From: Burkholderia sp. OK233
Lineage (GTDB): Bacteria > Pseudomonadota > Gammaproteobacteria > Burkholderiales > Burkholderiaceae
DNA: 64,000 nucleotides
Direction: 5' to 3'
Assembly: GCF_900230185.1 (NCBI RefSeq)
Contig: NZ_OCSR01000001.1
Location: 2,728,001 to 2,792,000, forward strand
Shown: in pieces, positions 7,863 to 16,660 of the stretch
Numbering within the stretch: position 1 is the stretch's first letter
How the letters are laid out: every line of letters starts with the position of its first letter
The notes under the pieces: generated by a model
Told to the model about the DNA's origin: nothing
Database searches by the model: none
What the model saw: the letters and a program-made list of their open reading frames with translations, nothing else
Translations under genes and position numbers: made by a program

Positions 7863-8251
7863 TCATTCCACCTTGGTAGGCTCCCTCCTCAGCGCCATTT
7901 GCTCAGCCCGGACATCATAGAAAGCATCTCGAACAGCGGGATCTTTCAGCGAAAGTCCCAGTTTCCGCAGTTCGGTATGGACAAGGCCGCGCGTGACACG
8001 CAGATGGCCTGCGTACAGTTTTCTGACTGTAGCCACTGTCAGATTTCCGCGCTCGCCGGCCCGCTGTTCAACCTGCTCACTCACCCATTTTCTGTGTAAC
8101 TGCGATATCTGTCGACACGGCTCCGGGAACCAGTAGATTAGATAGCGACCATCGGAGTGCCTTGCGCCTGAGGCGAGATCGAGTACAAACGGCTTCGCCT
8201 GGGGGGAACCCATTCATTCTCGTTCCATAGCGACAAAAGAGTATCTTTCAT
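7863..8251 (-). pseudogene. Internally deleted TniQ/TnsD-like target-selection protein
   Basis: From ATG 8251 the first 38 codons read MKDTLLSLWNENEWVPPRRS followed by RLYSISPQAQGTPMV, then stop at 8138. This matches the TniQ N-terminal signature, PPRSRLY followed by GTPxVESLTSY. About 85 residues that resemble a TniQ C-terminus follow in another frame: ISQLHRKWVSEQVEQRAG, VATVRKLYAGHL. The whole zinc-finger and middle section is missing. TniQ selects targets and bridges to the AAA ATPase in Tn7/Tn5053-type transposons. The remnant is the best protein evidence for the class of this element. The start ATG overlaps the TGA of an upstream frame (ATGA), as in tniB-tniQ operons. Confidence 0.65.
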
Positions 8252-8665
8252 AGGTCAGCCCCCACTTTATCCCTGCTGGGACCCCGTACTCCAGGCTTTT
8301 TACGCGAGCGAGTCGGCTTGCTTTCTGATGTAGCTGGCTGGCCCGTTGGCAAGGTAAGTGAGGGACGCTGCCACTCTGAAAACGACGGAAGTATTGTCCT
8401 TTGTAAATTGCCTTACACTCTTCGCGAATACTCTTAGGTCCCGCGCTGTCTAGGCCGCGTGAGTGTTGGAAGATACCATCGGGATTGTCACGTGCGAGTC
8501 CATTTTGTTGGGCGCACATCCCCCGCTTCGACTGCCCACCTGGACCGAGTAGACATCGCAGGACAGAAACGGGCGGAACCGCCTCACTGAGCGCGCATCC
8601 GACTCCTTGACCCGGACCATCCGGGCCGTGCATTTCGGCCAATGGATGCGCGCGGGATACCCTGC
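8252..8665 (-). other. Degenerate region between the ParD-like gene and the TniQ remnant
   Basis: No intact gene is supported. On the reverse strand a frame ending in the TGA that overlaps the tniQ ATG reads FSEWQRPSLTLPTGQPATSE then a Lys/Arg/Pro-rich tail (SRKKPGVRGPSRDKVGADL). That could be the tail of a tniB/tnsC or tniA gene, with a stop about 55 codons upstream. The region also contains one copy of a 48-bp repeat (8474-8521). The open frame 8214-8642 spans it but has no family resemblance and atypical composition. Confidence 0.35.
8474..8521 (+). repeat. 48-bp dispersed repeat, copy 1
   Basis: It starts TACCATCGGGATTGTC and contains TTTTGTTGG. It aligns with 12065-12114 in the same orientation with about 10 differences and one short gap. 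Function unknown. Confidence 0.65.
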
Positions 8666-8884
8666 TTATGAAGTGAACCGATAGTCAGAAAGTTGACTTG
8701 CGTTGGCCTCTTCAACGGCCACGAGCGTGTCCCGAATGAACTGCACTGGCAATTCCGGATTATCTTCAACGGCCTTTCCGAGGTGCGCCCAATACTCGAT
8801 CTGTCTCGTGACAGACCAATGTTTTTCCGCGGCGTGCGACCTTGCCAGTTCGATCAGTTCGTCAGATAACTTGAACATTGTCAT
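8666..8884 (-). CDS. ParD-like antitoxin family protein
   Basis: 72 aa from ATG 8884. The frame is open to 8926, but the family similarity begins at this Met. MFKLSDELIELARSHAAEKH, WSVTRQIEYWAHLGKAVEDN and PELPVQFIRD match the ParD-like ribbon-helix-helix antitoxins, where the N-terminal strand binds DNA and the segment RQIEYWAHLGK is the most conserved. Such proteins repress their own promoter and neutralise a toxin. No RelE/ParE-like toxin is visible on either side, so it is an orphan or its partner has been deleted together with the neighbouring tniQ/tniB region. The gene is intact. Confidence 0.7.
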   Translation of the reverse strand: MTMFKLSDELIELARSHAAEKHWSVTRQIEYWAHLGKAVEDNPELPVQFIRDTLVAVEEANASQLSDYRFTS

Positions 8885-9056
8885 GATGTAGCCCCTAGCC
8901 GAAGATACCAGCTTAGCAAAAAGCACATTAGATCAACCTTGTCACATTCCGTGTTGCACTTTGCGTAGTAGTTACGCTGATGGCTACGCGATTCAGTCAA
9001 GCGGACGGCGACAACTCAAGACATGCTCGTTGTTGTTAGCACGACCAGACCCCGGA

Positions 9057-11426
9057 TCATAATAGTTGCTCAGCCTGGCGCACGCTCTCTACCCTATACC
9101 CCATGGCTCGATAACCCGTCTGGCGCTTGTCCCACATCCGCAGCAGTCCCGGGTGTCCAGCGTCTACGAAGTCGATGACACGCACATCGACCTTGGTCGC
9201 ATGTTCTCTGTGAAGGCGGCCGGCATACTGCTGCAGGGTCCCTTTCCACGAGATTGGCATCGCAAGAACGAGCGTGTCGAGCGGCGGATGATCAAACCCT
9301 TCGCCGACCAGCTTGCCCGTCGCGAGGAGCACGCGAGGCGCATCAGCGGCAAACGCATCGAGCTCTCCAATTACCAGATTGCGCTGCTTCTTCGACATCC
9401 GTCCATGCAATGTGAAAATCTTTTCGACTCGCCCTGCCAAGGCTTCTTCGATGGCTGCAATATGATCGGTGCGCTCAGTTAGTACGAGAATCTTCCGCCC
9501 GCGGGAGAATGCATCCGCGACCTCGTCCGCGATCGCTACCGTCCGCTGCATATCGGCCGCGACCTGTCGGAACACGTCCTGAATGCCGGCCTCCGCTGGC
9601 AGATCAATTTTTCTCGGCCAGATCCTTGGTATTACTTCAAGATCATGAGGGGCCGTCTCCGCGCGGGAGGCGGTATGCCGGATAGGGCCGCACTGCATGA
9701 ATATGATTGGATGCTGGCCGTCCCGGCGGATCGGCGTCGCCGTTAATCCCAAAACGTACCTCGCCTTGACCCGCTTTAACAGTGCTTCGAACGAAACCGC
9801 CGATATGTGGTGACACTCGTCCACAATCACGTGCCCATAGTGTTCGACCAACTCATTCGTCTCGCCCTGTCGCGACAGTGACTGCATGACAGCAATATCA
9901 ATTTTCCCACTACGCTTCGCCTTGCCGCCACCAATTGTGCCGACGATGCCTTTGCCGACACCGAGAAACGACTGCAGCCGCTCTTGCCATTGCTTGAGTA
10001 GTTCGGTCCGATGGACAAGCACCAGCGTGTTCACACTTCGTCGGGCGATCAGAGCAGCGGCGCTTACTGTCTTCCCAAACGCCGTGGGCGCGCATAGCAC
10101 GCCGGTGTCATGTTGCAACATTGCGTTTACTGCGGTTTCCTGGTCCGGGCGCAGTGTGCCCGCGAATGTAACATCGAGCGGCTCCCCTGCGAACCGTTCA
10201 TCGTGGATGTCGCAGCGGATCTTGTTGTCACGAAGCAGATCCTGCGCTGCCTCAAGACACCCGCGCGGCAATGCAATGTGCTTCGGGTAGTTTTCAGCGC
10301 AACCGATTACCCGCGGTTTGTCCCATACTGGAAAGCGCATTGCCTGAGCTTTGAAGAACTCGGGATTTGGAAACGCCGCGAGACGAATCAGCCGGTTAAG
10401 CAGAGGCTGGGGAAGCGTCGTTTTCTCGAAGTAGGCCAGGTTTGCCAAGGTGATAGCGAGCGATTCAGGCATTGGGCCGGGTAGCTTGCTCCCCAACATC
10501 GGGCTGGACTTCCACGGTTCCTGTTCGTCCTCGTTCGTGATGAACGTGACGTCGAGTGGGTGCGTCCCACCTGTAGCACCTGAAATTGCCGATTCGATTG
10601 CCTCAGGGGCAAGGAGCTGGAGTGAGGCCAGATACGCCTATTGGTCTCCATAAGGCCGCAGTTGTTCGTCCACGAAGACGCTGCAACCGCTCTCGCGCGG
10701 TGTCTTTTGTAACGGTAGTGCAATCAGATTGCCGAAGCCGCCCTTGGGTGTCGTGTCCTGGTTTGGGAACAGCCGGTCGTAGGACGCCAGTTTCAGTTGC
10801 CGCGTCCTTGCGCATGTGTGACTGATGATCGCGGTACCCAGGCGTCTCGCATCGCGGGCGGGTACAGCGGACTGGAAGAAAATCCATACGTGTGCCCCGT
10901 TGCCGGAACGCGAGACCTCGAGCGCCGCCGGCACACCCAATTCACGGCATGAGGACCTGAAGGCTTGTGCGTCTTCCCGCCAGTCGGTGTCGTCGAAATC
11001 GACTGCGAGGAAGCGACAGGTGTCATTTGCCAGCAGGGGATAGACGCCAATCGTATGTCTGCCGGCAAGGTGGTCATAGATGATCTGGTCAGATAGCGGT
11101 ATGAGGAGCCGGTTTCCGCAATCAGAGCATTTGATGCGGGGTTTCTCGCAGATACCCGGTCGCCATTCGTTGGCGCATGCCGGAGAGTAGCCCGACTTGC
11201 CTGCCTTGCTCTCCCATCTGATCGGGTACGTATCGATGCGGCCCTGAAACAGCCGACGGAACAGGACGACCTTCTCATCCGTGTTCAGGCGCGAAGGCTC
11301 AGGTTGCGGCGAGGCAGCTGGCTTGGGCAAAGGCGGTCGCGCATCGATCCCGTGCGCGTCGAGCAACGCCAGAAGTCGCGCATTCTCGGCGCGTAGCTTT
11401 TCCACCTCGTCGGAGTCGGATGTCAT
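9057..11426 (-). pseudogene. Archaeo-eukaryotic primase + SF2 helicase fusion (TOTE type), broken by one amber codon
   Basis: Two open frames, 11426-10638 and 10499-9057, are in the same phase, and the 46 codons between them are open except for one TAG at 10638-10640. The N-terminal part has a short coiled coil (EVEKLRAENARLLALLDAHG), a Cys cluster (CEKPRIKCSDCGNR), and the primase motifs FLAVDFDD and SRSGNGAHVWIFF. The C-terminal part is an XPB-like SF2 helicase: CAPTAFGKT (Walker A), VDECHH (motif II), GLTATP (III) and QYAGRLHREH (VI). Repaired length would be 789 aa. The context YGDQ-stop-AYLASL suggests Trp TGG to TAG. The helicase half has its own ATG at 10499, so a separate helicase could still be made. 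Confidence 0.85.
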
Positions 11427-11558
11427 CGAGAACGTACTTCGCAATTGGTGTGTTGCCAGCTCTGGCGATGGGCTTTAAGCCGCGGCGCAGATGAATCGTG
11501 CGTCGACGATCCATTTGCGCCAGGCCAGGCTGCCGGGGTGTCCCGTTTCCGCTTTCGT

Positions 11559-12005
11559 TCAGGCGCAAACTCCGTATGCGAGCCGCAGCAGGATGCTGCG
11601 AACGCAGTCGTAGCCAGTTTGCGTATCGAGCATGTCGAGCGGTGCTTCGTCGCGCAAATGGATGTTACGTTTGAGCATCCATTCGCTGGCTAGCTTTGGA
11701 TTTTCGAGAACATCTGTTGCCAGTTCATGAATCAGGACGGTTCGAGCTATTAGATCTGATTCGCTGGCGCTGAGTGGTTTGCAGGATGAAATTTTGCGTC
11801 GCACGACGCTGCGGGCGACGTTGGCGGCCATTCCCCGTCTGATTTGTTGTGCCTGTTCTATGGGGGCCATCGCCAGGAACGCGCCTATGACGTTTCCGTG
11901 GGGATCAGCAGCAGACCGACTCTCTCCCCGGTGTGTCGGACAATCATCTGCTTCGTCAACTTTCTTCGGCGTTGCTCGTGGACGTGATTTCAGCGCCTTG
12001 CCCAT
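11559..12005 (-). CDS. MbcA/ParS/Xre-type antitoxin (DUF2384), copy 2
   Basis: 148 aa with a strong ribosome site (AAAGGAGG, 7 nt before ATG 12005). The C-terminal 60 residues are the toxin-binding DUF2384 fold: NPKLASEWMLKRNIHLRDEA then PLDMLDTQTGYDCVRSILLR and LAYGVCA, with the conserved P-[LI]-x-[LM]-L-D-T box. The N-terminus is basic and disordered, followed by a helical segment. Family members bind and inhibit RES-domain NAD-degrading toxins. Such a toxin gene should follow immediately, but the next 130 bp hold only a short non-RES frame, then the primase. It appears to be an orphan antitoxin, or it acts with the primase-helicase (inference). Confidence 0.7.
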   Translation of the reverse strand: MGKALKSRPRATPKKVDEADDCPTHRGESRSAADPHGNVIGAFLAMAPIEQAQQIRRGMAANVARSVVRRKISSCKPLSASESDLIARTVLIHELATDVLENPKLASEWMLKRNIHLRDEAPLDMLDTQTGYDCVRSILLRLAYGVCA

Positions 12006-12064
12006 GTGCCGCCTCCTTTCGCTTCGCGCTCTCCGACTTCAGCCCGCTGATCCAGTGAGCACCG

Positions 12065-12114
12065 TACCATCGGGATTGTCGCGTACGCGTCCGTTTTGTT
12101 GGACGGACGCATCC
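12065..12114 (+). repeat. 48-bp dispersed repeat, copy 2
   Basis: It matches 8474-8521 in the same orientation. It lies between the two ParS-like genes and starts within 2 bp of the upstream gene's stop. On the reverse strand GCGTCCGT and ACGGACGC form an 8-bp stem around CCAACAAA. Confidence 0.65.
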
Positions 12115-12115
12115 C

Positions 12116-12394
12116 TCACATATATGCGCCGCTTTGCATTCGCGCAATTGTCGAGGAAACCAGCGCGACACCCGCCGGTGTTCCAAGCAGTTCGATTGGT
12201 GGTCGCGACCCGAGCGCAGGGGCTGGGGTGTGCAACCAGCGATTCAGCCATGAACTGGCGTCGAATCCGTCCGGATTGCCCGATTGTTCGGCTATCGATT
12301 GAACCTGCGCCAGCAGTGTCGCGATTGTTGCTGCGGATTCGTCGTCGTCGCAGGTCGGTCCCTGGTTAGCCGGATTGATCCTGTTCGATTCCAT
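12116..12394 (-). CDS. Short MbcA/ParS-type antitoxin (DUF2384), copy 1
   Basis: 92 aa. ATG 12394 is preceded by GAGG at suitable spacing. The C-terminal half matches DUF2384: SSWLNRWLHTPAPALGSRPP followed by IELLGTPAGVALVSSTIARM. It shares the P-IELL-xT box and the terminal SGAY, which resembles the EYGVY-type ends of ParS proteins. The N-terminal half (NQGPTCDDDESAAT) is short and acidic, so no DNA-binding Xre domain is present. It lies 111 bp upstream of the second DUF2384 gene on the same strand and is only distantly similar to it. No RES toxin is adjacent. It is the last gene before the right end of the transposon. Confidence 0.68.
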   Translation of the reverse strand: MESNRINPANQGPTCDDDESAATIATLLAQVQSIAEQSGNPDGFDASSWLNRWLHTPAPALGSRPPIELLGTPAGVALVSSTIARMQSGAYM

Positions 12395-12492
12395 GATGCC
12401 TCGAATGTCAACGGTTACCAGCCGATCATAGCCCTATTCAAGTACCCAATAAACAAGGGGCCGCGCACGCCTGTCGGGCCGCGGCGGAACAA

Positions 12493-12608
12493 ACTGCAAA
12501 GAAATACGGCTAGTTTCGACAAAGTGAAAAAATATGCTTCAAGGTGCGTTTTTTCGCGAGGCTGAGAGCCCTATCGCGTCGTTATCGCAGTGCAAAAATA
12601 TGGTTCCG
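12493..12608 (+). repeat. Three internal end repeats, right side (12493-12512, 12523-12542, 12589-12608)
   Basis: The copies are ACTGCAAAGAAATACGGCTA, AGTGAAAAAATATGCTTCAA and AGTGCAAAAATATGGTTCCG. They are in the same orientation as the right terminal copy and spaced 10 and 46 bp apart. They fit a transposase-binding array at a transposon end. Confidence 0.62.
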
Positions 12609-12615
12609 GGTCACT

Positions 12616-12638
12616 GCAAGAATATCCTTCCTGTCTCA
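12616..12638 (-). repeat. Right terminal inverted repeat of the transposon
   Basis: The reverse strand from 12638 starts TGAGAC, then A, GGAAGGATATT, C, TTGC. This gives 21 of 23 matches to the left end. CAAG follows at 12639-12642, as at the outside of the left end. Confidence 0.72.
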
Positions 12639-12651
12639 CAAGCTTGTCCGG

Positions 12652-12690
12652 AAACCCCGCAGCCGAAAGGCTTGCGGGGTTTTCTGTTTC
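12652..12690 (+). terminator. Intrinsic terminator, probably that of the displaced tRNA-Ala
   Basis: ACCCCGC (12654-12660) pairs with GCGGGGT (12674-12680), GCC with GGC, loop GAAA, followed by TTTTCTGTTT. With the transposon removed it would lie about 40 bp after the tRNA-Ala 3' end. Confidence 0.75.
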
Positions 12691-12750
12691 TAACGAAGTC
12701 CAATCGCCTCCATCGCCTTCAAAGGGCGATGTCGAGAATGCGACCTGCCC

Positions 12751-13701
12751 CTACTCCCGAAACTCCACCCCATCCAAACGCCTCAACTGCGCGATGTCGC
12801 GAAGCGGCGGCGCGCCGAAGTGCCGGCTATATTCGCGACTGAACTGCGACGGGCTGTCATACCCGACCCGGATCGCGACCGACCCGACATCTCCGCTATG
12901 CCGGAGCAGCAATCTGCGCGCCTCGTGTAGCCGCAGTTGCTTCTGATACTGCAGCGGAGTCAGTGTCGTGACGTTCTTGAAGTGATGATGGAGCGACGAC
13001 ACGCTCATGTTCACCGCCTGTGCCAGCGTCTCCATCCGCAAAAGCTCGGTGTAGTGATTCTGGATCCACTCGATTGCCCGTGCGATCCGGTACGTCTGAC
13101 TCCCGTTCACCGCGACTTGCCGCAGCCGTTTCCCTTGCTCGCTCGTCATCAGCCGGTAGAGCAATTCCTTTTCGATGAGCGGTGCGAGTACGGGAATGTC
13201 ACCCGGAGTATCGAGCAATCGCACGAGTCGCAGCGCCGCATCGAAAACCGGTGCCGACAGCGGGGCCACAGCGATGCCTTCGCCTGCCGACGCGGCATCC
13301 GGCTCAGGCAGACGCAGTTGCGTCGCCAGTTCGACGATCCGCTGCGGATCGAGCGTGAACTTCACACACAGATAAGGCGCGTCGGGCGACGCCCGCGTCA
13401 CCTGCGACATCACTGGCAGATCGACGGATGTCACGAGGCAATGCAGATGATCGTAGACATACGCCTGCCCCGCGACCATGACCCGCTTGGCGCCCTGTGC
13501 CGCGAACACGAATGCGGAACTCGTCACGCCGCAGCCGAGATCCACGGGCTGCGAGTAGCGATAGAACGTCAGCGACGGGATCGGCGTCTGATGGGTGCCG
13601 TCCGTCGGCGCGAAGCGGCTGATGAGCGCGGCGAGTTCGCGGCGCGCGGTTTCGCGTGCCACCGAAGGATCCGGCCGGGAGGAATGCTGTTTCATGCGCA
13701 T
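12751..13701 (-). CDS. AraC-family transcriptional regulator
   Basis: 316 aa from ATG 13701, which has GGAG just upstream; an open frame runs further to 13776. The N-terminal AraC_N (arabinose-binding-like) domain includes [20 protein letters not shown] and the [15 protein letters not shown] segment. Two helix-turn-helix motifs end the protein: [20 protein letters not shown] and [20 protein letters not shown]. It is divergent from the molybdenum hydroxylase pair, whose start is 180 bp away, so it is the likely regulator of that operon and of aldehyde or N-heterocycle oxidation (inference). It is the first core gene beyond the transposon. Confidence 0.9.
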   Translation of the reverse strand: MRMKQHSSRPDPSVARETARRELAALISRFAPTDGTHQTPIPSLTFYRYSQPVDLGCGVTSSAFVFAAQGAKRVMVAGQAYVYDHLHCLVTSVDLPVMSQVTRASPDAPYLCVKFTLDPQRIVELATQLRLPEPDAASAGEGIAVAPLSAPVFDAALRLVRLLDTPGDIPVLAPLIEKELLYRLMTSEQGKRLRQVAVNGSQTYRIARAIEWIQNHYTELLRMETLAQAVNMSVSSLHHHFKNVTTLTPLQYQKQLRLHEARRLLLRHSGDVGSVAIRVGYDSPSQFSREYSRHFGAPPLRDIAQLRRLDGVEFRE

Positions 13702-13881
13702 GGAGCTCCGTGGACGGAATCGAGCATACCCAACCGCTGCCGGGCAAGCGCGGTTGGTCGGCTGGATTTGCAGCATTGTTCAATAAATTTGCAGGATTGT
13801 GTAAGCGCAACAGCAGGCAGTCGGTACACACTGCCGCGTACACCCGGCGCCAAGTCCGGGCTTTCCCCACGGAGAGGTTCC

Positions 13882-14343
13882 ATGTCCACATCGTTTGTCC
13901 TCAACGGCAAGAACGTTACGCTCGATGCCGATCCCACCACGCCGCTCCTCTGGGCAATCCGCGAGGACGCGGGCTTGCACGGCACGAAGTTCGGCTGCGG
14001 CATGGCACAATGCGGCGCCTGCACGGTTCATCTGGAAGGCGAGGCCACTCGCTCGTGCGTGCTGCCGCTCGCGGCTATCGCCGGCAAGCGCATCACGACT
14101 ATCGAGGGTATCGAAAGCCGGCCAGCAAAAGCCATCCAGGCCGCATGGGTCAAGCTGCAGGTGCCGCAGTGCGGGTACTGTCAGTCCGGACAGATCATGT
14201 CCGCGACAGCCTTGCTCGAACATAACGCTACGCCCACTGACGCCGACATTGACGCCGCGATGAACGGCAATCTCTGCCGCTGTGCGACCTACACCCGCAT
14301 TCGCGCGGCCATCCACGAAGCCGCTGCGACCTTGAAGGCCTGA
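13882..14343 (+). CDS. iorA: Molybdenum hydroxylase small [2Fe-2S] subunit (isoquinoline 1-oxidoreductase alpha type)
   Basis: 153 aa. ATG 13882 is preceded by GGAGAGG at 13871-13877. The upstream open frame reaching 12937 is antisense to araC and rejected. The plant-type ferredoxin cluster ligands are in [20 protein letters not shown] followed by RSC. The second cluster ligands are in [10 protein letters not shown] and [12 protein letters not shown]. The protein passes electrons from the Mo cofactor of the large subunit. It is separated by 2 bp from iorB. No FAD subunit is encoded, which fits the two-subunit isoquinoline/aldehyde oxidoreductase class using an external acceptor. Confidence 0.92.
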   Translation: MSTSFVLNGKNVTLDADPTTPLLWAIREDAGLHGTKFGCGMAQCGACTVHLEGEATRSCVLPLAAIAGKRITTIEGIESRPAKAIQAAWVKLQVPQCGYCQSGQIMSATALLEHNATPTDADIDAAMNGNLCRCATYTRIRAAIHEAAATLKA

Positions 14344-14345
14344 CC

Positions 14346-16562
14346 ATGACGACCGATCTCGATCTCGATCTCACGGATGCGGTACGCCCGTCGCGCCGAG
14401 CCTTCCTGAAAGCAGCCGGCGCCTTCGCGGCAGTTGGTCTCACAATCGGCTTCGAATGGGCGGGCACGGGCCGCCGCGCGCTCGCCGCCACGATGCCCGA
14501 CGCGACGTTCGCGCCCAATGCGTTCCTACGCGTCGCGCCGGACAATAGCGTCACCGTCATCGCGAAGCATGTCGAGATGGGCCAGGGCGCGTACACCGGC
14601 ATCGCGACGATCGTCGCGGAAGAGCTGGATGCGAACTGGCAGGACGTGCGTGTCGAAAGCGCGCCCGCCGATGCGAAGCGCTATGCGAATCTCGCGTTCG
14701 GCACAATCCAGGGCACGGGCGGCAGTTCGGCGATGGCCAACTCGTGGATGCAATTGCGCGAAGCCGGCGCCAAAGCGCGCGCGATGCTGGTCTCCGCCGC
14801 CGCTGCGCAGTGGCAGGTGCCCGCGTCCGAGCTGACGACGCGCGACGGCAGCGTTCATCACGCGGCCACGAACCGGACCGCGACCTACGGTTCGCTCGCG
14901 TCGGCCGCGGCCCGTTTGCCGGTGCCGGATACGGTCACGCTTAAGTCGCCGAAGGATTTTCGTTTGATCGGCCATCAGCTGCCGCGCGTCGACGTGCCGC
15001 CGAAAACCAACGGCACCGCGCAGTTCACGCTCGACGTGACGTTTCCCGGCATGCTGGTCGCGCTGCTGCAGCGTCCGCCGCTCTTCGGTGCGACCGTCAG
15101 GTCGTTCGATGCGTCGGCCGCGAAAGCGGTGCCCGGTGTCGTCTCGGTCGTGCAGGTACCGGGCGGCGTTGCGGTGGTCGCAAAGGGCTTCTGGGCGGCG
15201 AAGCAGGGCCGCGATGCGCTGAAGGTCGAATGGGACGATTCGAAGGCCGAAAAGCGCAGCTCGGACACGATCATGGCCGAATACCGACAGCTCGCCGAGC
15301 AGCCCGGCGCATCCGCCCGCAAGGAAGGCGATGCGACGCAGGCGCTCGCCGGCGCGGCGAAGAAAATCTCGGCCACCTACGCGTTCCCGTATCTCGCTCA
15401 CGCGCCGATGGAACCGCTCGACGCGGTTGTCAAACTCACCGCTGACAGTTGCGAAATCTGGGCAGGCGATCAGTTCCAGACGGTCGACCAGGCCAACGCC
15501 GCACATACGGCGGGGCTCGATCCGCAGCAGGTAAAGATCCATACGCTGTATGCGGGTGGAAGCTTCGGCAGACGCGCGAACACCCAGTCGGACTATATCG
15601 TCGAGGCCGTATCGATCGCGAAGGCGCTGGGGGCGAACGGCACGCCGGTCAAGCTGCAGTGGACCCGCGAGGACGACATCCACGGCGGCCTCTACCGGCC
15701 GATGTACTTCCACAAGCTCGACGCGGGCTTGAGCGCCGACGGCAAGCTCGTCGGCTGGCGGCATCGCATCGTCGGTCAGTCGATTCTTGCCGGCACGCCG
15801 TTCGCCAGCGTGATGGTCAAGAACGGGATCGACGGGACGTCCGTCGAGGGGGCCGCTAACGTCGCCTACGCAATTCCGAACATCTCGGTCGAACTGACGA
15901 CCACGCAGACCGGCGTGCCCGTGTTGTGGTGGCGGGTGGTCGGCAGCTCGCATACGGCATTCGCGGTCGAGGCGTTCATCGACGAAGCTGCGCACGCCGC
16001 GGGCAAGGATCCGTTCGTCTTCCGTCGCGATCTGCTCGCACATGAACCGCGCATGCGGAGCGTGCTCGAGCTCGCCGCGGAGAAAGCGGGCTGGGATCCG
16101 GCCAGGCCGTTGCCGAAAGGCCGCGGGCGCGGCATCGCAGTAGCCGAGGCGTTCAAGACGTTCGTCGCGCAAGTCGCGGAAGTCTCCGTCGACAAGGACG
16201 GTAACGTGAAAGTGGAACGCGTTGTCTGTGCAGTGGATTGCGGCACGCCGATCAATCCCGACGTCATCGCCGCACAGATGGAAGGCGGCATTGGCTTCGG
16301 TCTCGGCGCGGCGTTGCACAGCGCGATCACGCTAAAGGATGGCAAGGTCGAGCAGAACAACTTCGACGGCTACCAGGTGCTGCGGTTTGCGGAGATGCCC
16401 AAGGTCGAGGTGCATATCGTGCAGTCGGGCGAAGCGCCAACGGGTGTCGGCGAGCCGGGTGTCGCACCGGTCGGGCCGGCGGTGGCGAACGCGATCTTCG
16501 CAGCCACCGGCAGGCGGATTCAGTCGCTGCCGTTTCCTGTCGCTTCGGAAAAGACGGCCTGA
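14346..16562 (+). CDS. iorB: Molybdopterin-binding large subunit (isoquinoline 1-oxidoreductase beta / aldehyde oxidase type)
   Basis: 738 aa. A twin-arginine signal ([20 protein letters not shown], residues about 13-36) predicts export with its small subunit to the periplasm. The body carries family blocks: [32 protein letters not shown] substrate loop (read as [15 protein letters not shown]), [11 protein letters not shown], and near the C-terminus GVGEPGVAP, whose Glu is the catalytic base of molybdenum hydroxylases. The reaction is hydroxylation of an aldehyde or N-heterocycle with water. The substrate is not predictable. It forms an operon with iorA (2-bp gap) and ends 100 bp before a bidirectional terminator. 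Confidence 0.92.
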   Translation: MTTDLDLDLTDAVRPSRRAFLKAAGAFAAVGLTIGFEWAGTGRRALAATMPDATFAPNAFLRVAPDNSVTVIAKHVEMGQGAYTGIATIVAEELDANWQDVRVESAPADAKRYANLAFGTIQGTGGSSAMANSWMQLREAGAKARAMLVSAAAAQWQVPASELTTRDGSVHHAATNRTATYGSLASAAARLPVPDTVTLKSPKDFRLIGHQLPRVDVPPKTNGTAQFTLDVTFPGMLVALLQRPPLFGATVRSFDASAAKAVPGVVSVVQVPGGVAVVAKGFWAAKQGRDALKVEWDDSKAEKRSSDTIMAEYRQLAEQPGASARKEGDATQALAGAAKKISATYAFPYLAHAPMEPLDAVVKLTADSCEIWAGDQFQTVDQANAAHTAGLDPQQVKIHTLYAGGSFGRRANTQSDYIVEAVSIAKALGANGTPVKLQWTREDDIHGGLYRPMYFHKLDAGLSADGKLVGWRHRIVGQSILAGTPFASVMVKNGIDGTSVEGAANVAYAIPNISVELTTTQTGVPVLWWRVVGSSHTAFAVEAFIDEAAHAAGKDPFVFRRDLLAHEPRMRSVLELAAEKAGWDPARPLPKGRGRGIAVAEAFKTFVAQVAEVSVDKDGNVKVERVVCAVDCGTPINPDVIAAQMEGGIGFGLGAALHSAITLKDGKVEQNNFDGYQVLRFAEMPKVEVHIVQSGEAPTGVGEPGVAPVGPAVANAIFAATGRRIQSLPFPVASEKTA

Positions 16563-16602
16563 CGGGCTGACCTAAGACGACGTGCCGCGTCGTGATTGAC
16601 TG

Positions 16603-16631
16603 CGCTCCCGCGTGCTTGTCATGCGGGAGCG
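16603..16631. terminator. Bidirectional stem-loop between iorB and the chemoreceptor gene
   Basis: CGCTCCCGCGTG (16603-16614) pairs with CATGCGGGAGCG (16620-16631) over 12 bp (one G-U), loop CTTGT. It lies between two convergent genes. Confidence 0.7.
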
Positions 16632-16660
16632 TGGCGCTTTCCCGAATCAGAACGATCCGA

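Larger units (their letters stand above)
927..12638. mobile_element. Decayed TniQ-associated (Tn7/Tn5053-like) transposon with defence-type cargo
   Basis: The two ends are inverted copies of a 23-bp terminal repeat matching at 21 positions and starting TGAGAC. Additional copies of a related 20-bp repeat lie just inside each end, as expected for multi-site TnsB/TniA-type transposase binding. CAAG occurs directly outside both ends (923-926 and 12639-12642), a possible target duplication, though this group usually makes 5 bp. Inside are a frameshifted serine resolvase, a deleted tniQ, vsr and dcm fragments, an HNH gene, a ParD-like gene, a primase-helicase with one amber codon, and two ParS-type antitoxins. 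IS66 and IS5-like elements are nested. No transposase or complete ATPase gene is seen. Joining the flanks puts the tRNA-Ala fragment next to the terminator at 12652. Confidence 0.7.

Noticed and set aside
8214..8642. 142-codon reverse frame
   Set aside because: Composition and lack of conserved blocks; it overlaps the TniQ N-terminus and the repeat; kept only as a degenerate region.
11299..11568. Possible RES toxin gene after the DUF2384 gene
   Set aside because: Its sequence shows none of the RES conserved Arg/Glu/Ser positions and it is out of frame with the primase leader.
922..12643. A 5-bp target duplication around the transposon
   Set aside because: Five-base windows do not match; only CAAG (4 bp) is shared, so it is reported as weak support.
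12937..13881. Forward frame extending iorA upstream to 12937
   Set aside because: Antisense to araC; true iorA start is 13882 after GGAGAGG.
14526..16319. 597-codon reverse-strand frame opposite iorB
   Set aside because: His/Arg-rich, lies exactly antisense to a verified gene; high-GC codon bias creates long antisense frames.
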